In this document: piece after piece, positions 42,930 to 51,403 of the stretch
How positions within the stretch are numbered: the stretch's first letter is position 1
How the letters are laid out: each line of letters starts with the position of its first letter
Notes under the pieces: model-generated
What the model was told of the DNA's origin: nothing
Seen by the model: the letters and a program-made list of their open reading frames with translations, nothing else
The model's database searches: none
From: Fibrella rubiginis
GTDB taxonomy: Bacteria; Bacteroidota; Bacteroidia; Cytophagales; Spirosomataceae
Assembly (NCBI RefSeq): GCF_017353185.1
Contig: NZ_JAFMYV010000006.1
Coordinates: forward strand, 124,001-188,000
DNA length: 64,000 nt
Reading direction: 5' to 3'
Position numbers and translations under genes: made by a program

Positions 42930-43523
42930 CTACGCCATCAGACTAGCTAAATCCAGCGCTGAAGACGGTGTAATGTCAGCTTTCAACACGCGCTGCATGT
43001 AGGTGAGGGCGTCTTGTTTATAGGTTTCCTGCTCTGCGGCAACGCAATCGGCGGGGATGAACAGCTCCAGGTCGCGGACGAAGGCGTCGTTGGCCGAGAA
43101 GAGAATGCACGAATCGGCACTGATGCCAGTCAGGATCAACCGCTTCACACCCATATACAGCAACAGCGTTTCGAGGGTGGTGGCGTAGAAAGCCGAATGC
43201 TTGGGTTTGATCACTACATAATCGGCTGGGTTAGGCCTGAGCAGATTAGCAATGGGCCTGCCGCGCACATTGTTGGCAAGGCAATGGTTGAGCAGGTCGC
43301 CGAAATCCGAACGCCACCGGCCAAAATTATCATTGACGTAAATAACCGGAATACCCGCCTCAACAGACCGTTCTTTCAGGGTAGCGATGTGTTGTGCCGC
43401 TGTCAACGTCGGTTCCAGCAGGTTTTCTGCGCCGGGGAATTCCAGGTCATTGATCATGTCAATGATGAGCAGAGCCACCGGGGCCGAGTCGGGTACGTTG
43501 CCGTCTAAATCTTCATTTTTCAT
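42930..43523 (-). CDS. Isochorismatase-like cysteine hydrolase
   Basis: 197 residues. The catalytic triad is visible as Asp 22 (LLIIDMINDLEFPGA), Lys 106 (YVVIKPKHSAF) and Cys 139 (LILTGISADSCILF), in the order of the isochorismatase-like superfamily. FSANDAFVRDLELFIPADCVAAE is the usual post-cysteine region. The family includes nicotinamidases, N-carbamoyl amidases and true isochorismatases. The lack of a clear metal triad (D-x-H) argues against nicotinamidase, but the substrate is undetermined. Cytoplasmic. Nothing convincing lies in the 218 bases between it and the polymerase gene. Confidence 0.9.
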   Translation of the reverse strand: MKNEDLDGNVPDSAPVALLIIDMINDLEFPGAENLLEPTLTAAQHIATLKERSVEAGIPVIYVNDNFGRWRSDFGDLLNHCLANNVRGRPIANLLRPNPADYVVIKPKHSAFYATTLETLLLYMGVKRLILTGISADSCILFSANDAFVRDLELFIPADCVAAEQETYKQDALTYMQRVLKADITPSSALDLASLMA

Positions 43524-43741
43524 AGTTGACTACAACTAACTGCTGACCTCGTCTACGTCCTGCCAGGTTGGGCAGCCACGCGGCATGACAACAGCACTAC
43601 GTCTTTCCTGAACTGAAACCGGCCTGTTCTGTTCGGAAAGTGCCAACACCAGCGGGCCTTTGTCAGAGAAAAGGCCCTCGGTATCGATTCGCAGCCGTTG
43701 CCGGCTACTCATGCCCGCTGGGCCGGTTACCAATATGCCAA

Positions 43742-45031
43742 CTACACCGCCTCCCAGTCGGTGATGTCGTGCAGGTCTTTGATGGAGCCAAAACCAATTA
43801 GCTCTTTGACAGGGGTTTCGGGGCGAATTTGGGTGGCGCGTACGAGGGTGTTGGGGCCAAATCGGTCGTTGATGGCGTAGAGCGTTTGCCGGAATTTGTC
43901 TTTGCGGGTGTTGTCTTCAAACAAATCATACTGCACCATGTCGGCGGGCATGAAGTCGGTGACGCCCACGCCAATTTGCCGCACGTCGGCGTTCAGGAGC
44001 GGGGTACAGCGGTGGGCCTGCTGGTAATTGTCCATGCGGCTGCACAGCGTAGTGTACAGGTCAATGCCGTCCTGCATCGGAATACTCACCGTGAGTTCAT
44101 CTTCGTAGCGTTTGCCGTTCCAGTAGCGCACCCATCCCTGCAGCCGCTGACAGAAAAGCTGCTGCCGCACCATGCGCCGTTCGAGCGTCAGGCAGAGGGT
44201 CCGCAAAATCGTGTGCAGCGTTTCGACCGACTGCCGTTGCGCGCCCGACACCGACCGGATCGCCTGCATTTGTTTGTAGGCCTGCGTGGCCATGTCTACC
44301 TCCCCGCCGAAGTTGAGCCGCAGGTGCCAGTGCCAGCCCACAATGCTTTTGCAAACCAGTTTAAGCCGGTCTGGCGAGGCGTAGCGCAGTTCGAGAGGGG
44401 TGTTGATGCCCCCCGCCTCTAACCGTGCCGACATGCCATGGGCAATGCCGGGCAGATCGGTAAGGGTCAGCTTAGCCAGTACGTCGTCGATGTTGGCCGG
44501 CGAGATGATAGTCAGGCCATCGGGTTTTTGGAGGGTAGAGGCGAGTTTGGCCAGAAACGCGTTGGGCGCAATGCCGATGGAACAGCGCAGGTAGTCGCCC
44601 ACGTCGGTGCGGATAGCCTGCTTAATGCGCCGGGCCACGTCGGTCATGCTGGGGTAGGCCAACTGGTAGCGGGTGAGGTCAACGATGGCCTCGTCGATGC
44701 TCTTGGGCAGCACCTCGTCGGCGAAGCGTTTGAGTACGTTGATAAGTTTAACGTGGTAGTCGCGATACCGGCTGGGGTGGGTTTCTACGGGGACCAGATC
44801 GGGACATAGCTGCATGGCTTCGTCGAGGCGCATACCCGTTTTCACGCCCCGCCCTTTGGCTTCTATAGACGGCGCAATCACGCAGCCCTGCCTGCCCGTA
44901 TACACGCAAACGGCCACGGGCCGCCCCCGCAACCAATGGTTGTCCTGCTGTTCGCAACTGGCGAAAAAGCTGTTCATATCAACAAAAAGCACCGTTGGCT
45001 CAGTATGCGTACGCAATCGATTAGCATTCAT
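43742..45031 (-). CDS. Y-family translesion DNA polymerase (UmuC/DinB-like)
   Basis: 429 residues from the ATG at 45031 (MNANRLRTHTEPTVLFVDMN). The palm carboxylates are Asp 18 (FVDMNSFFASCEQ) and Asp 113-Glu 114 (PKSIDEAIVDLT). GCVIAPSIEAKGRGVKTGM is the fingers motif, with ASIEAK-type spacing. LTLTDLPGIAHGMSARLEAGGINTPLEL is the HhH region, and a little-finger domain follows. The protein ends with KDKFRQTLYAINDRFGPNTLVRATQI. It copies damaged DNA with low fidelity. It is divergent from an S24-type repressor with a 122-base AT-rich gap, the layout of an SOS mutagenesis cassette (UmuD-like gene plus UmuC-like gene). Confidence 0.93.
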   Translation of the reverse strand: MNANRLRTHTEPTVLFVDMNSFFASCEQQDNHWLRGRPVAVCVYTGRQGCVIAPSIEAKGRGVKTGMRLDEAMQLCPDLVPVETHPSRYRDYHVKLINVLKRFADEVLPKSIDEAIVDLTRYQLAYPSMTDVARRIKQAIRTDVGDYLRCSIGIAPNAFLAKLASTLQKPDGLTIISPANIDDVLAKLTLTDLPGIAHGMSARLEAGGINTPLELRYASPDRLKLVCKSIVGWHWHLRLNFGGEVDMATQAYKQMQAIRSVSGAQRQSVETLHTILRTLCLTLERRMVRQQLFCQRLQGWVRYWNGKRYEDELTVSIPMQDGIDLYTTLCSRMDNYQQAHRCTPLLNADVRQIGVGVTDFMPADMVQYDLFEDNTRKDKFRQTLYAINDRFGPNTLVRATQIRPETPVKELIGFGSIKDLHDITDWEAV

Positions 45032-45153
45032 CAAAAAGCGGCTAAAAACTCTAACATTATGCTTTCCTTTTGATAGTAATTGTTGTAAAATTGCAAGAGG
45101 ACGGTGCAATATATTTTACTTATAATATACTATCCAAATTCTGTAACATAAAA
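45032..45153. promoter_or_regulatory. Shared divergent promoter/operator region of polymerase and S24 repressor
   Basis: This AT-rich island contains TTGCA (45091-45095) mirrored by TGCAA (45105-45109), and TATATT (45110-45115) mirrored by AATATA (45124-45129) with an 8-base spacer. One or both could be operators of the adjacent repressor, controlling both directions. Symmetry and position are the only evidence. Confidence 0.45.
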
Positions 45154-45870
45154 ATGGAAGAGTGCGCTATGAACATCGAGGCAGTGGAAACGATTCAGGA
45201 CCGGCTGAAACAGGTATTTGACGGTTTGGGCCTGACGATTTATCAGATTGCCAAAGACTTAGGCGAGAACCCGTCTAAATTTTATAATATTCTGAGCGGA
45301 CGGGCAAAACCCTCCTACGATACGATCATGAGTTTGCTGGCCTGCTACCCACAGATCAGGGCCGACTACCTGCTCCGGGGTATTTTGCCCGTCCTGGGCG
45401 AAGGTGTCAGCGAAGGCAACAGCCGGTTTGTAGTAGCCGAAGAAAACCTGATTGAAGTACCCTTTGTGCCCATCAAGTTCTACGCGAGTTTTGTGGAAAC
45501 TTACACCGAAGGCTTCCGCAAGATGGACATGGAAACCTACCGCGTGCGCAACGCGTCTATTCGCTCCAACAAGCCGGTAGTCGTCATCGAAATTTCGGGC
45601 AACAGCATGACGCCTCAGCTTAGCAACGGGGCTAAAGTGCTGGCCGAACAGGTGGATCAAAGCAACTGGGAATACCAGTCGGGCGGAATCTTTGCGGTTA
45701 TGTACCGCGACTTTTTCGTGATCAAGCGCATCCGCGACAACGAACTGCTCACCAAAAAATACCTGACGCTTCACTCCGACAATCCGCTGGGTGGCAGCGT
45801 AACCGTAGGCCACAAAGACCTGCGCGGCATGTGGAAAATCGTCAGCATCGTCGATTCGCCAGTGGAATAA
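45154..45870 (+). CDS. XRE-S24 (LexA/CI-like) repressor with altered cleavage-site region
   Basis: 238 residues from the ATG at 45154; MNIEA at 45169 is an alternative. The N-terminal helix-turn-helix covers about residues 12-75 (LGLTIYQIAKDLGENPSKFYNILSGRAKPS). The S24 peptidase domain covers about 100-238 with nucleophile Ser 151 in EISGNSMTP and general-base Lys 191 in FFVIKRI. Family members of Bacteroidota usually have VPxVPIKAQAGY ahead of the domain, where self-cleavage occurs at Ala-Gly; here the text is VPFVPIKFYASF, so the dipeptide would be Ala-Ser (111-112). It probably represses itself and the divergent polymerase and is inactivated on DNA damage. Confidence 0.88.
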   Translation: MEECAMNIEAVETIQDRLKQVFDGLGLTIYQIAKDLGENPSKFYNILSGRAKPSYDTIMSLLACYPQIRADYLLRGILPVLGEGVSEGNSRFVVAEENLIEVPFVPIKFYASFVETYTEGFRKMDMETYRVRNASIRSNKPVVVIEISGNSMTPQLSNGAKVLAEQVDQSNWEYQSGGIFAVMYRDFFVIKRIRDNELLTKKYLTLHSDNPLGGSVTVGHKDLRGMWKIVSIVDSPVE

Positions 45871-45986
45871 AAAAGGAGGAAGGGAAGAAAGCGGGAAAGG
45901 GAGGAATGGATTGCTGACGCGAGAATAATACGCCTACGTCAGCAATCCATTCCTCCCTTTCCTGCTTTCTTCCCTTCCTCCTTTTT
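45870..45986. repeat. 50-bp inverted repeat of the GGAGGAA word type, filling a convergent gap
   Basis: The arms 45870-45919 and 45937-45986 pair with a single mismatch around a 17-base loop. The arms begin AAAAAGGAGGAAGGGAAG and contain purine-only words similar to the GGAGGAAA tract at 53681. It starts inside the repressor stop codon and ends inside the convergent stop codon at 45985, so the whole gap is repeat. Confidence 0.95.
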
Positions 45987-46740
45987 ACAAAATTCCCTTC
46001 GCGAAATTCAGTACCCCGCCAAGTTGATTGCGGACGGCGGGTTCGGCGGCGGCACCACCGGCGCCACTCAGGCTGCTTACCCCCGACAGCGCACCGCTGA
46101 TAAGCGAACTACCCATTCCAGAGGCTTCGCCACCCAGGCCGGGCAGGCTACCCTTCATCAGGTTCAGCCCACCCGTAAGTGCCCCCGCCGAACCGAGCAG
46201 GCTACCGCCACCACCCAGCAGGTTGCTGATCTGGTTGGCACCGAGGGCCATTTTTACCAGCGAAACCGCCTTGGTAATCAGATTGCCTTTCACCATGCCG
46301 CTCTGTACGCCCGGAATCAGTTTGCGCAAATTAGCCGCCTGATTCATGAGTTTTCCCTTGAAATCGCCTTTGCTGGTTGCAGCCTGCGCTTCGGCAGCGT
46401 CGGCACCCGCTTTCAGGGCACTGGCAGCTGCACTTTTGTCTCCCTTCTCGCTTGCGGCTACCGCTTTGTCGAGTGTGGCGGCGGCCGAGTCAGTCGGGGT
46501 AGTCATGGTCGTGGCTGAGTCTGTGACGGGGGCAGCAGTGCCAGAAGATACCGGTGCCGGGGCGGGCATAGCGGCGGGGGCGGGCATCTGTGCCGGAGCA
46601 GGCATGGCAGCCGGCGCGGGCATAGCCGATGGGGCAGGAGCCTTCGGCATAGTAGCAGGCACCTGCGCCTGAGCAGCCATAGTGCCGGCAACGAACAGCG
46701 ACAGCATGGCAGCAGGACGAATAAATTGAGTATAGGTCAT
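45985..46740 (-). CDS. Secreted low-complexity protein with MPAPA repeats
   Basis: 251 residues from the ATG at 46740 (MTYTQFIRPAAMLSLFVAGTMAAQAQ, a signal peptide). Residues ~30-65 are a run of Met-Pro-Ala-Pro-Ala units. A Ser/Thr/Asp stretch and an Ala-rich helix (ATLDKAVAASEKGDKSAAASALKAGADAAEAQAA) follow. The last part is glycine- and leucine-rich (LLGGGGSLLGSAGALTGGLNLM), like loosely packed membrane-active or self-associating segments. I recognise no family. A periplasmic or surface location follows from the signal peptide; anything further is a guess. Confidence 0.7.
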   Translation of the reverse strand: MTYTQFIRPAAMLSLFVAGTMAAQAQVPATMPKAPAPSAMPAPAAMPAPAQMPAPAAMPAPAPVSSGTAAPVTDSATTMTTPTDSAAATLDKAVAASEKGDKSAAASALKAGADAAEAQAATSKGDFKGKLMNQAANLRKLIPGVQSGMVKGNLITKAVSLVKMALGANQISNLLGGGGSLLGSAGALTGGLNLMKGSLPGLGGEASGMGSSLISGALSGVSSLSGAGGAAAEPAVRNQLGGVLNFAKGIL

Positions 46741-46834
46741 AGACAAGATGGTTTGTGCAACGATATTGCCGAAACCCTTCGGCAGTACCAACCCGGTAAA
46801 GACAGATTAACCGCGTCTTAGTAACGCATCTTAC

Positions 46835-47974
46835 ATGAATATACCCGCATTCCTACTTCCTCTTTTACTCATCGGCACAACAGTTGGTTTAGCACAATCC
46901 AGCCGATCCATAGATCGACTCTACGTTGGTACGTACTCAATGCGGGGCAGCGATGGAATCTATGTAGTAGAACTGGACCGGCAAACAGGCGAACTCCGGC
47001 AAACGGGGTCGGCAAAGAATGACCAGAACCCGTCGTTTCTGGCCCTGCACCCCAACAAACGATTTTTGTACGCGGGCAACGAAGCTAGCAAAGGCCTCAA
47101 CGCGGTGACGGCCTACGCTATCGACGCTAAAACGGGCAACCTCACCCTGCTGAACCAACAGCCCGCGCAGGGTGGCGGCCCCTGCTATATCAGCCTCGAC
47201 AAAACGGGCAAGCTAGCTTTTACGGCAGCTTACGGAGGCGGTGCATTTAATGCATTTACGGTAAGTTCCGACGGTCAGCTGGGTTCCTCTATTAAGACCG
47301 AGATGTATCATGGCAGCAACGCGGCCAACCCCCGTCAGGATGCGCCCCATGCCCACTCGGCTACCGTCTCGCCCGATGGTAAATCAGTCTACGTGTGCGA
47401 TTTGGGCAACGACCGGGTGTATCAGTATGCCATTGATGCTGCCGCCAAAATGCCCGTAATGCCTGTCAACCCTCCTTTTGTTACGGTTAAAGCCGAATCG
47501 GGGCCGCGGCACATGGCTATCAGCGCCAACGGCAAGTTCGCTTACCTGGTAGAAGAGTTGGCCTCATCAGTAGCCGTATTTAGCCGCGACACCAAAACGG
47601 GTAACCTGACCCTGCTTCAGGACAGGGTACAGACCCTGCCCGCTGACTTCACCGGCAGAAGCAAGAACACCTCTGCGGATATCCACCTCGACCCATCGGG
47701 GCATTTTCTGTACCAGTCGAACAGGGGACATGATGCCCTGGCGGTGTTGCGGGTAGAAAAAGACGGTAAGCTGACCCTGCTGGGCCACACGCCCACCGGC
47801 GGCAAAACGCCCCGCAACTTCTGGATGGACCCGCGCGGCGAATTTGTCATTGTAGCCAACCAAACCACCGACAACCTCGTGTCGTTTCGGCGCGATGCCA
47901 AAACGGGTATGCTCTCTCCCACCGGCCATGAACTAAAAATCCCCGCCCCCGTCTGTGTTATCTCCGCTCAGTGA
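46835..47974 (+). CDS. Lactonase-family beta-propeller (6-phosphogluconolactonase-like)
   Basis: 379 residues. The signal peptide MNIPAFLLPLLLIGTTVGLAQ precedes a seven-bladed propeller of the Lactonase (Pgl/YbhE) type: YVGTYSMRGSDGIYVVELDRQTGEL, NPSFLALHPNKRFLYAGNE, GGGPCYISLDKTGKLAFTAAYGGGAFNAF, PHAHSATVSPDGKSVYVCDLGNDRV, GPRHMAISANGKFAYLVEEL and KTPRNFWMDPRGEFVIVANQ. The His and Glu/Arg residues of the family active site are in place. Because it is exported it is unlikely to act in the pentose phosphate pathway, and a sugar lactone outside the cytoplasm is the better guess. A DUF1080 gene follows after a hairpin. Confidence 0.9.
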   Translation: MNIPAFLLPLLLIGTTVGLAQSSRSIDRLYVGTYSMRGSDGIYVVELDRQTGELRQTGSAKNDQNPSFLALHPNKRFLYAGNEASKGLNAVTAYAIDAKTGNLTLLNQQPAQGGGPCYISLDKTGKLAFTAAYGGGAFNAFTVSSDGQLGSSIKTEMYHGSNAANPRQDAPHAHSATVSPDGKSVYVCDLGNDRVYQYAIDAAAKMPVMPVNPPFVTVKAESGPRHMAISANGKFAYLVEELASSVAVFSRDTKTGNLTLLQDRVQTLPADFTGRSKNTSADIHLDPSGHFLYQSNRGHDALAVLRVEKDGKLTLLGHTPTGGKTPRNFWMDPRGEFVIVANQTTDNLVSFRRDAKTGMLSPTGHELKIPAPVCVISAQ

Positions 47975-47979
47975 CCGGT

Positions 47980-48090
47980 TTTTTAGACAGGATTAGCAGG
48001 ATGGCGGGATTCACAGGATTTTCCTTTTGCTTCTGCCAGGAATTGAAAAAATCCTGTGAATCCCGCCATCCTGCTAATCCTGTCTAAAAA
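47980..48090. repeat. Perfect 43-bp inverted repeat of the CAGGATT word family
   Basis: The arms 47980-48022 and 48048-48090 are perfect reverse complements with a 25-base loop and TTTTT/AAAAA ends. Each arm is four imperfect words: CAGGATTAG, CAGGATGG, CGGGATTCA, CAGGATTTT. It starts 5 bases after the lactonase stop. The same words occur at 36211-36340. Confidence 0.95.
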
Positions 48091-48120
48091 CCCTTTCTTT
48101 ACTAATCAAACTCAACTAAT

Positions 48121-48717
48121 ATGCTCCGATTACTCCCGCTTATTGCCCTTACCGGCCTGTTGATCAGCGCCGCCCCAACCAAAAAAGTAACGCTCTTCAA
48201 CGGCAAAGACCTCACCGGCTGGAAGATTTACGGCACCGAGAAATGGTACGTCGACGGGGGCGAGCTAATCTGCGAAAGTGGCCCCGACAAGCAGTATGGC
48301 TACCTCGCCACCGAGGCACCGTATAAGAACTTCGACCTGTCGCTGCAATTCAAGCAGGAGGCCAACGGCAACAGCGGCGTTTTTTTCCGGTCCAGCATCG
48401 AGGGCACCAAAATCAGCGGCTGGCAGGTAGAAGTGGCCCCCAAAGACCACGATACCGGCGGCATCTACGAATCATATGGCCGGGGCTGGCTGGAGCAGAT
48501 TCCGCCCGAAAAAGAAACGATCCTGAAACCCGGCGAGTGGAACACGCTCCGCATCCGGGTAGAAGGCGACCACGTACAGACATTCCTGAACAAACAGCCG
48601 ATGGTGGATATGCACGACGCTAAAATTGGGGCGGCCAACGGCTCTATCGCCCTGCAAATCCACGACGGCGGCGGTATCAAAGTCCGCTGGCGCAAGCTGG
48701 TTCTGAAGGAAATATAG
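48121..48717 (+). CDS. DUF1080 / 3-keto-disaccharide hydrolase-like protein
   Basis: 198 residues with a signal peptide (MLRLLPLIALTGLLISAAP). The DUF1080 pattern is complete: LFNGKDLTGWKIYGTEKWYVDGGELIC, NFDLSLQFKQEANGNSGVFFRS, GWQVEVAPKDHDTGGIYESYGRGWL, GEWNTLRIRVEGDHVQTFLN and IALQIHDGGGIKVRWRKLVLKEI. Relatives are laminin-G-like beta sandwiches found in periplasmic sugar degradation, some acting on 3-keto-glycosides. It may work with the upstream lactonase on oxidised sugars; this is inference from adjacency. Confidence 0.92.
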   Translation: MLRLLPLIALTGLLISAAPTKKVTLFNGKDLTGWKIYGTEKWYVDGGELICESGPDKQYGYLATEAPYKNFDLSLQFKQEANGNSGVFFRSSIEGTKISGWQVEVAPKDHDTGGIYESYGRGWLEQIPPEKETILKPGEWNTLRIRVEGDHVQTFLNKQPMVDMHDAKIGAANGSIALQIHDGGGIKVRWRKLVLKEI

Positions 48718-48809
48718 CTAAGAGCCAAGAAGCAAGAAAGGGGCTGACGCAGATGTATGTTCGCGTCAGCCCCTTTCTTGCTTCTTGGCTCTTAGCTCTT
48801 AGCTCTTAG
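48716..48809. repeat. Perfect 35-bp inverted repeat with CTCTTAG heptamers, filling a convergent gap
   Basis: The arms 48716-48750 and 48763-48797 are perfect reverse complements with a 12-base loop. The right side continues as three exact 7-base copies of CTCTTAG (48789-48809), of which only the first part is matched on the left (AGCTAAG, AGCCAAG, AAGCAAG). It begins inside the DUF1080 stop codon and ends on the base before the convergent stop. Confidence 0.95.
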
Positions 48810-49973
48810 CTACTTCAAATCAATATACGACATCGTATGCACCTCGTCGGCTTTGGTGTTGACGAAGGCTTTTTCAGGCTTGTCATATTCCGAAATGTAG
48901 AGGCGTTTGCCTTTCAGTAGCACCTCGGCAGGTTGATCGAGTCGGCCGTCGTGTCCATCGGTATCGCCGTTCTGGGCCAGTGTGGCCACATTTCCGTTGA
49001 TGAGGTTCACCGTCATGATCGCATTTTCGCGCGAGTTGCAGAGGTACATGGTGTTGGTGGCCCGGTCAATAATAAGGCCGTCGACGCAGGGGATGGCCTT
49101 GTTTACGGTCAGTTTCTCTTTCTTAGCCAGCGACCCGTCGGGTTTCAGGGTCAATTTGTAGAGCGTACCATCGCCGAAGGTACCCGTGTAAAAATTCCCT
49201 TTTTCGTCGTAATCCAGCCCATCGGCACCATTGTCGAGTCCCGTTTCGTTGACGGTGGTCGTGAACGTAGCCAGCACGTGCGGGTCTATGGTATTGGGTT
49301 TCAGCTTGATCTCACCTTTGTTTAGTTCATCAAGGGTAAAGTGAAATACCGCGCTGCCCTTATCGTCGCCGGGTTTGGTGCCCAGGTTCCATTCACTGTC
49401 AGTAACGTAGATTGTGTTGCCCCGCCACACCACCGCATTCGACAGGCCAAAGCCCGTAACTACTGGAGTAACAGCCCCCACCTTGCCATTTTTTATGTCA
49501 ATACGCATCAGCCGTGACTTAAAATCTTTGCTGTTTTCGTATTGATTATCAGCGTAATAGAGGTTCCCATCAGGACCAAAAGCCAGGTCCATGGGGCAGG
49601 CGTGTTTCGTGTCGGGGTGGGCGGGCAAACTGCTCACCAACTGGACAGAATCACCCACGATCTTGAGCAACACGCCCGGATAGGTGTTGTTAGCCAGATT
49701 GGGCATCGACAAATAAACGGTACCATCGGGAGCCAGGGCCAGCCCGTCGGGCGTATTGTATTTTGCGGGTAACTTTGTCAGTAATACCGGCGAACCCACA
49801 GTGGGTACAGCCTGCCCGGACGCGGGACCGCCCGTATCAGCAGGGTTGTTGCGGGCCGAAGCAGAGTCAATCGACGTGGTGGTGTCGCTGGTGGCCGTGT
49901 CAGCTTTTTTCGTTTGCTGGCAGCCAGCCAGTCCGCTGGCGAGCAGGCCAAGCGTAAGAAGATAGCGGTTCAT
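48810..49973 (-). CDS. SMP-30/NHL-type beta-propeller lipoprotein
   Basis: 387 residues. The lipoprotein signal is MNRYLLTLGLLASGLAGC (Cys 18), followed by a ~45-residue Ser/Thr/Asp-rich tether. The propeller has blades such as PDGLALAPDGTVYLSMPN, ACPMDLAFGPDGNLYYADNQ, LSNAVVWRGNTIYVTDSEW, DNGADGLDYDEKGNFYTGTFGDGTLY and CVDGLIIDRATNTMYLCNS, in the style of SMP-30/gluconolactonase and NHL proteins. The substrate is unknown; a surface-exposed sugar-lactone or calcium-dependent hydrolase is possible. It converges with the DUF1080 gene across a hairpin. Confidence 0.85.
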   Translation of the reverse strand: MNRYLLTLGLLASGLAGCQQTKKADTATSDTTTSIDSASARNNPADTGGPASGQAVPTVGSPVLLTKLPAKYNTPDGLALAPDGTVYLSMPNLANNTYPGVLLKIVGDSVQLVSSLPAHPDTKHACPMDLAFGPDGNLYYADNQYENSKDFKSRLMRIDIKNGKVGAVTPVVTGFGLSNAVVWRGNTIYVTDSEWNLGTKPGDDKGSAVFHFTLDELNKGEIKLKPNTIDPHVLATFTTTVNETGLDNGADGLDYDEKGNFYTGTFGDGTLYKLTLKPDGSLAKKEKLTVNKAIPCVDGLIIDRATNTMYLCNSRENAIMTVNLINGNVATLAQNGDTDGHDGRLDQPAEVLLKGKRLYISEYDKPEKAFVNTKADEVHTMSYIDLK

Positions 49974-50216
49974 GATCTACGTTCAGGTTTGTTTACCCAG
50001 ACCTAAACGGGTGGGCGTAAGGTTTGTTGAAAAGCCTTATCATGGACTGCATTGTGACGTTAGCCGCCATTTTGCCTCAAGAATAGAAATCCGCTTTACC
50101 GAACAATAACTAGTAAAACTACTCTATTGACTTTGGCTGCATTTTTGCCAGACTACGGCTGCTGTTTGCGCAGCAACCACCATTTGCTCACTCGTTCATC
50201 TACAGTACGCCATTCC

Positions 50217-51401
50217 ATGAATACACCAATACCCTCTCTGTTGCTACTATTTTTCTGTTCATTCGTTCTGTCCTGTACCCCCCACGATCCTCAGCCGGAG
50301 CCTATTCTAAGCAGTTCGACGCAGGTTGGTTTCTACACGAACGCGGCCTTAAAGAAGCTGGTTACGTCAAATGACTCACTGACCTACAAACCAGCCGATT
50401 ACGAAGTAACGGTGCACCGAATCGTCTACAAAACAACCCTCGAAGACGGTGTGCAGGTGACGGCGTCGGGCGTGGTTTTTGTACCCAAACAGCTTACACC
50501 AGCCGTGAAGCCCTACCCCTTGCTGAGCTATCAGCACGGCACGGCTTTCTCCAACGCCGACGCCCTGTCGAGCGGTAATCTGGCGATTGCGTCTTTCTCT
50601 TATCCATTGCTCTATGCCACCTACGGCTACATTGTGGCCTGCCCCGACTACATCGGCTACGGCGAGGCCCGGCGGCAGCTACCCCACCGCTACCAACACC
50701 GCCAAACGCTGGCACAGGCTACGGTAGACATGCTGCTGGCGACGAAAGAATTTCTGGCGAAAGAAGGCATCAAGTCCAGCACGCAGACTTTCCTGACGGG
50801 ATACTCGGAAGGGGGATATGCCAGTTTGGCGGCGCAGAAACTGATTGAAGAAAAGTATGCCGACAAGATTAGCCTCGCTGGGTCGAGTTGCGGGGCGGGA
50901 CCCTATGCCATGTCGGCGTTTTTCGATTACGTAACCCACAAACCAACCATCGGTGGGGTGGCTAATCATATCTATGCCTGGCAGACGCTGTCGTACAACA
51001 GTACCTATAACGTCAACAAACCAATCAGCTATTATTTCAAATCGCCTTATGCGGAGCAGATTGGTCTTTCGCTGGACAATGCCCGCAAGATCACCGTCAG
51101 CTTCGACAAGATTTGCACCGATGCATTTCGGGCTGAGGTCCAGGACGGCACGTCGGCTTTCGGTAAAGCCTTGGCCGACAATGACCTCGTCGATTGGAGC
51201 ACGCAGGTACCTACGCGTCTGATTCACAGTCAGCAAGACGAGATCATTCCGTATCTGGCTACGCAGCAGGTCTACGCTGGTCTGACCAAAAGAGGCTCAA
51301 AAAAGCTGAACCTGGTCAGTTTCAAAACCGGCTACCACGTTCCCATCGATGTAATCTCCCTCCGCCGGTCACTGGAGTGGTTTCAATCGCTGCGGGAATG
51401 A
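50217..51401 (+). CDS. Alpha/beta-hydrolase lipoprotein (secretory-lipase-like)
   Basis: 394 residues from the ATG at 50217, which gives a lipoprotein signal ending FCSFVLSC. The hydrolase fold has YPLLSYQHGTAFSNADALSS (oxyanion region), the nucleophile elbow GYSEGGYAS, an acid Asp in RLIHSQQDEIIP and a late His in KTGYHVPID. The layout resembles secretory lipases and related esterases. The 243 bases between it and the divergent SMP-30-like gene show nothing I can name. It converges with dnaG across a very long hairpin. Confidence 0.85.
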   Translation: MNTPIPSLLLLFFCSFVLSCTPHDPQPEPILSSSTQVGFYTNAALKKLVTSNDSLTYKPADYEVTVHRIVYKTTLEDGVQVTASGVVFVPKQLTPAVKPYPLLSYQHGTAFSNADALSSGNLAIASFSYPLLYATYGYIVACPDYIGYGEARRQLPHRYQHRQTLAQATVDMLLATKEFLAKEGIKSSTQTFLTGYSEGGYASLAAQKLIEEKYADKISLAGSSCGAGPYAMSAFFDYVTHKPTIGGVANHIYAWQTLSYNSTYNVNKPISYYFKSPYAEQIGLSLDNARKITVSFDKICTDAFRAEVQDGTSAFGKALADNDLVDWSTQVPTRLIHSQQDEIIPYLATQQVYAGLTKRGSKKLNLVSFKTGYHVPIDVISLRRSLEWFQSLRE

Positions 51402-51403
51402 TT

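Noticed and set aside
43536..43733. 65-codon minus-strand open frame between the hydrolase and polymerase genes
   Set aside because: No motif, signal or composition support; the start falls near the polymerase stop without evidence of translation.
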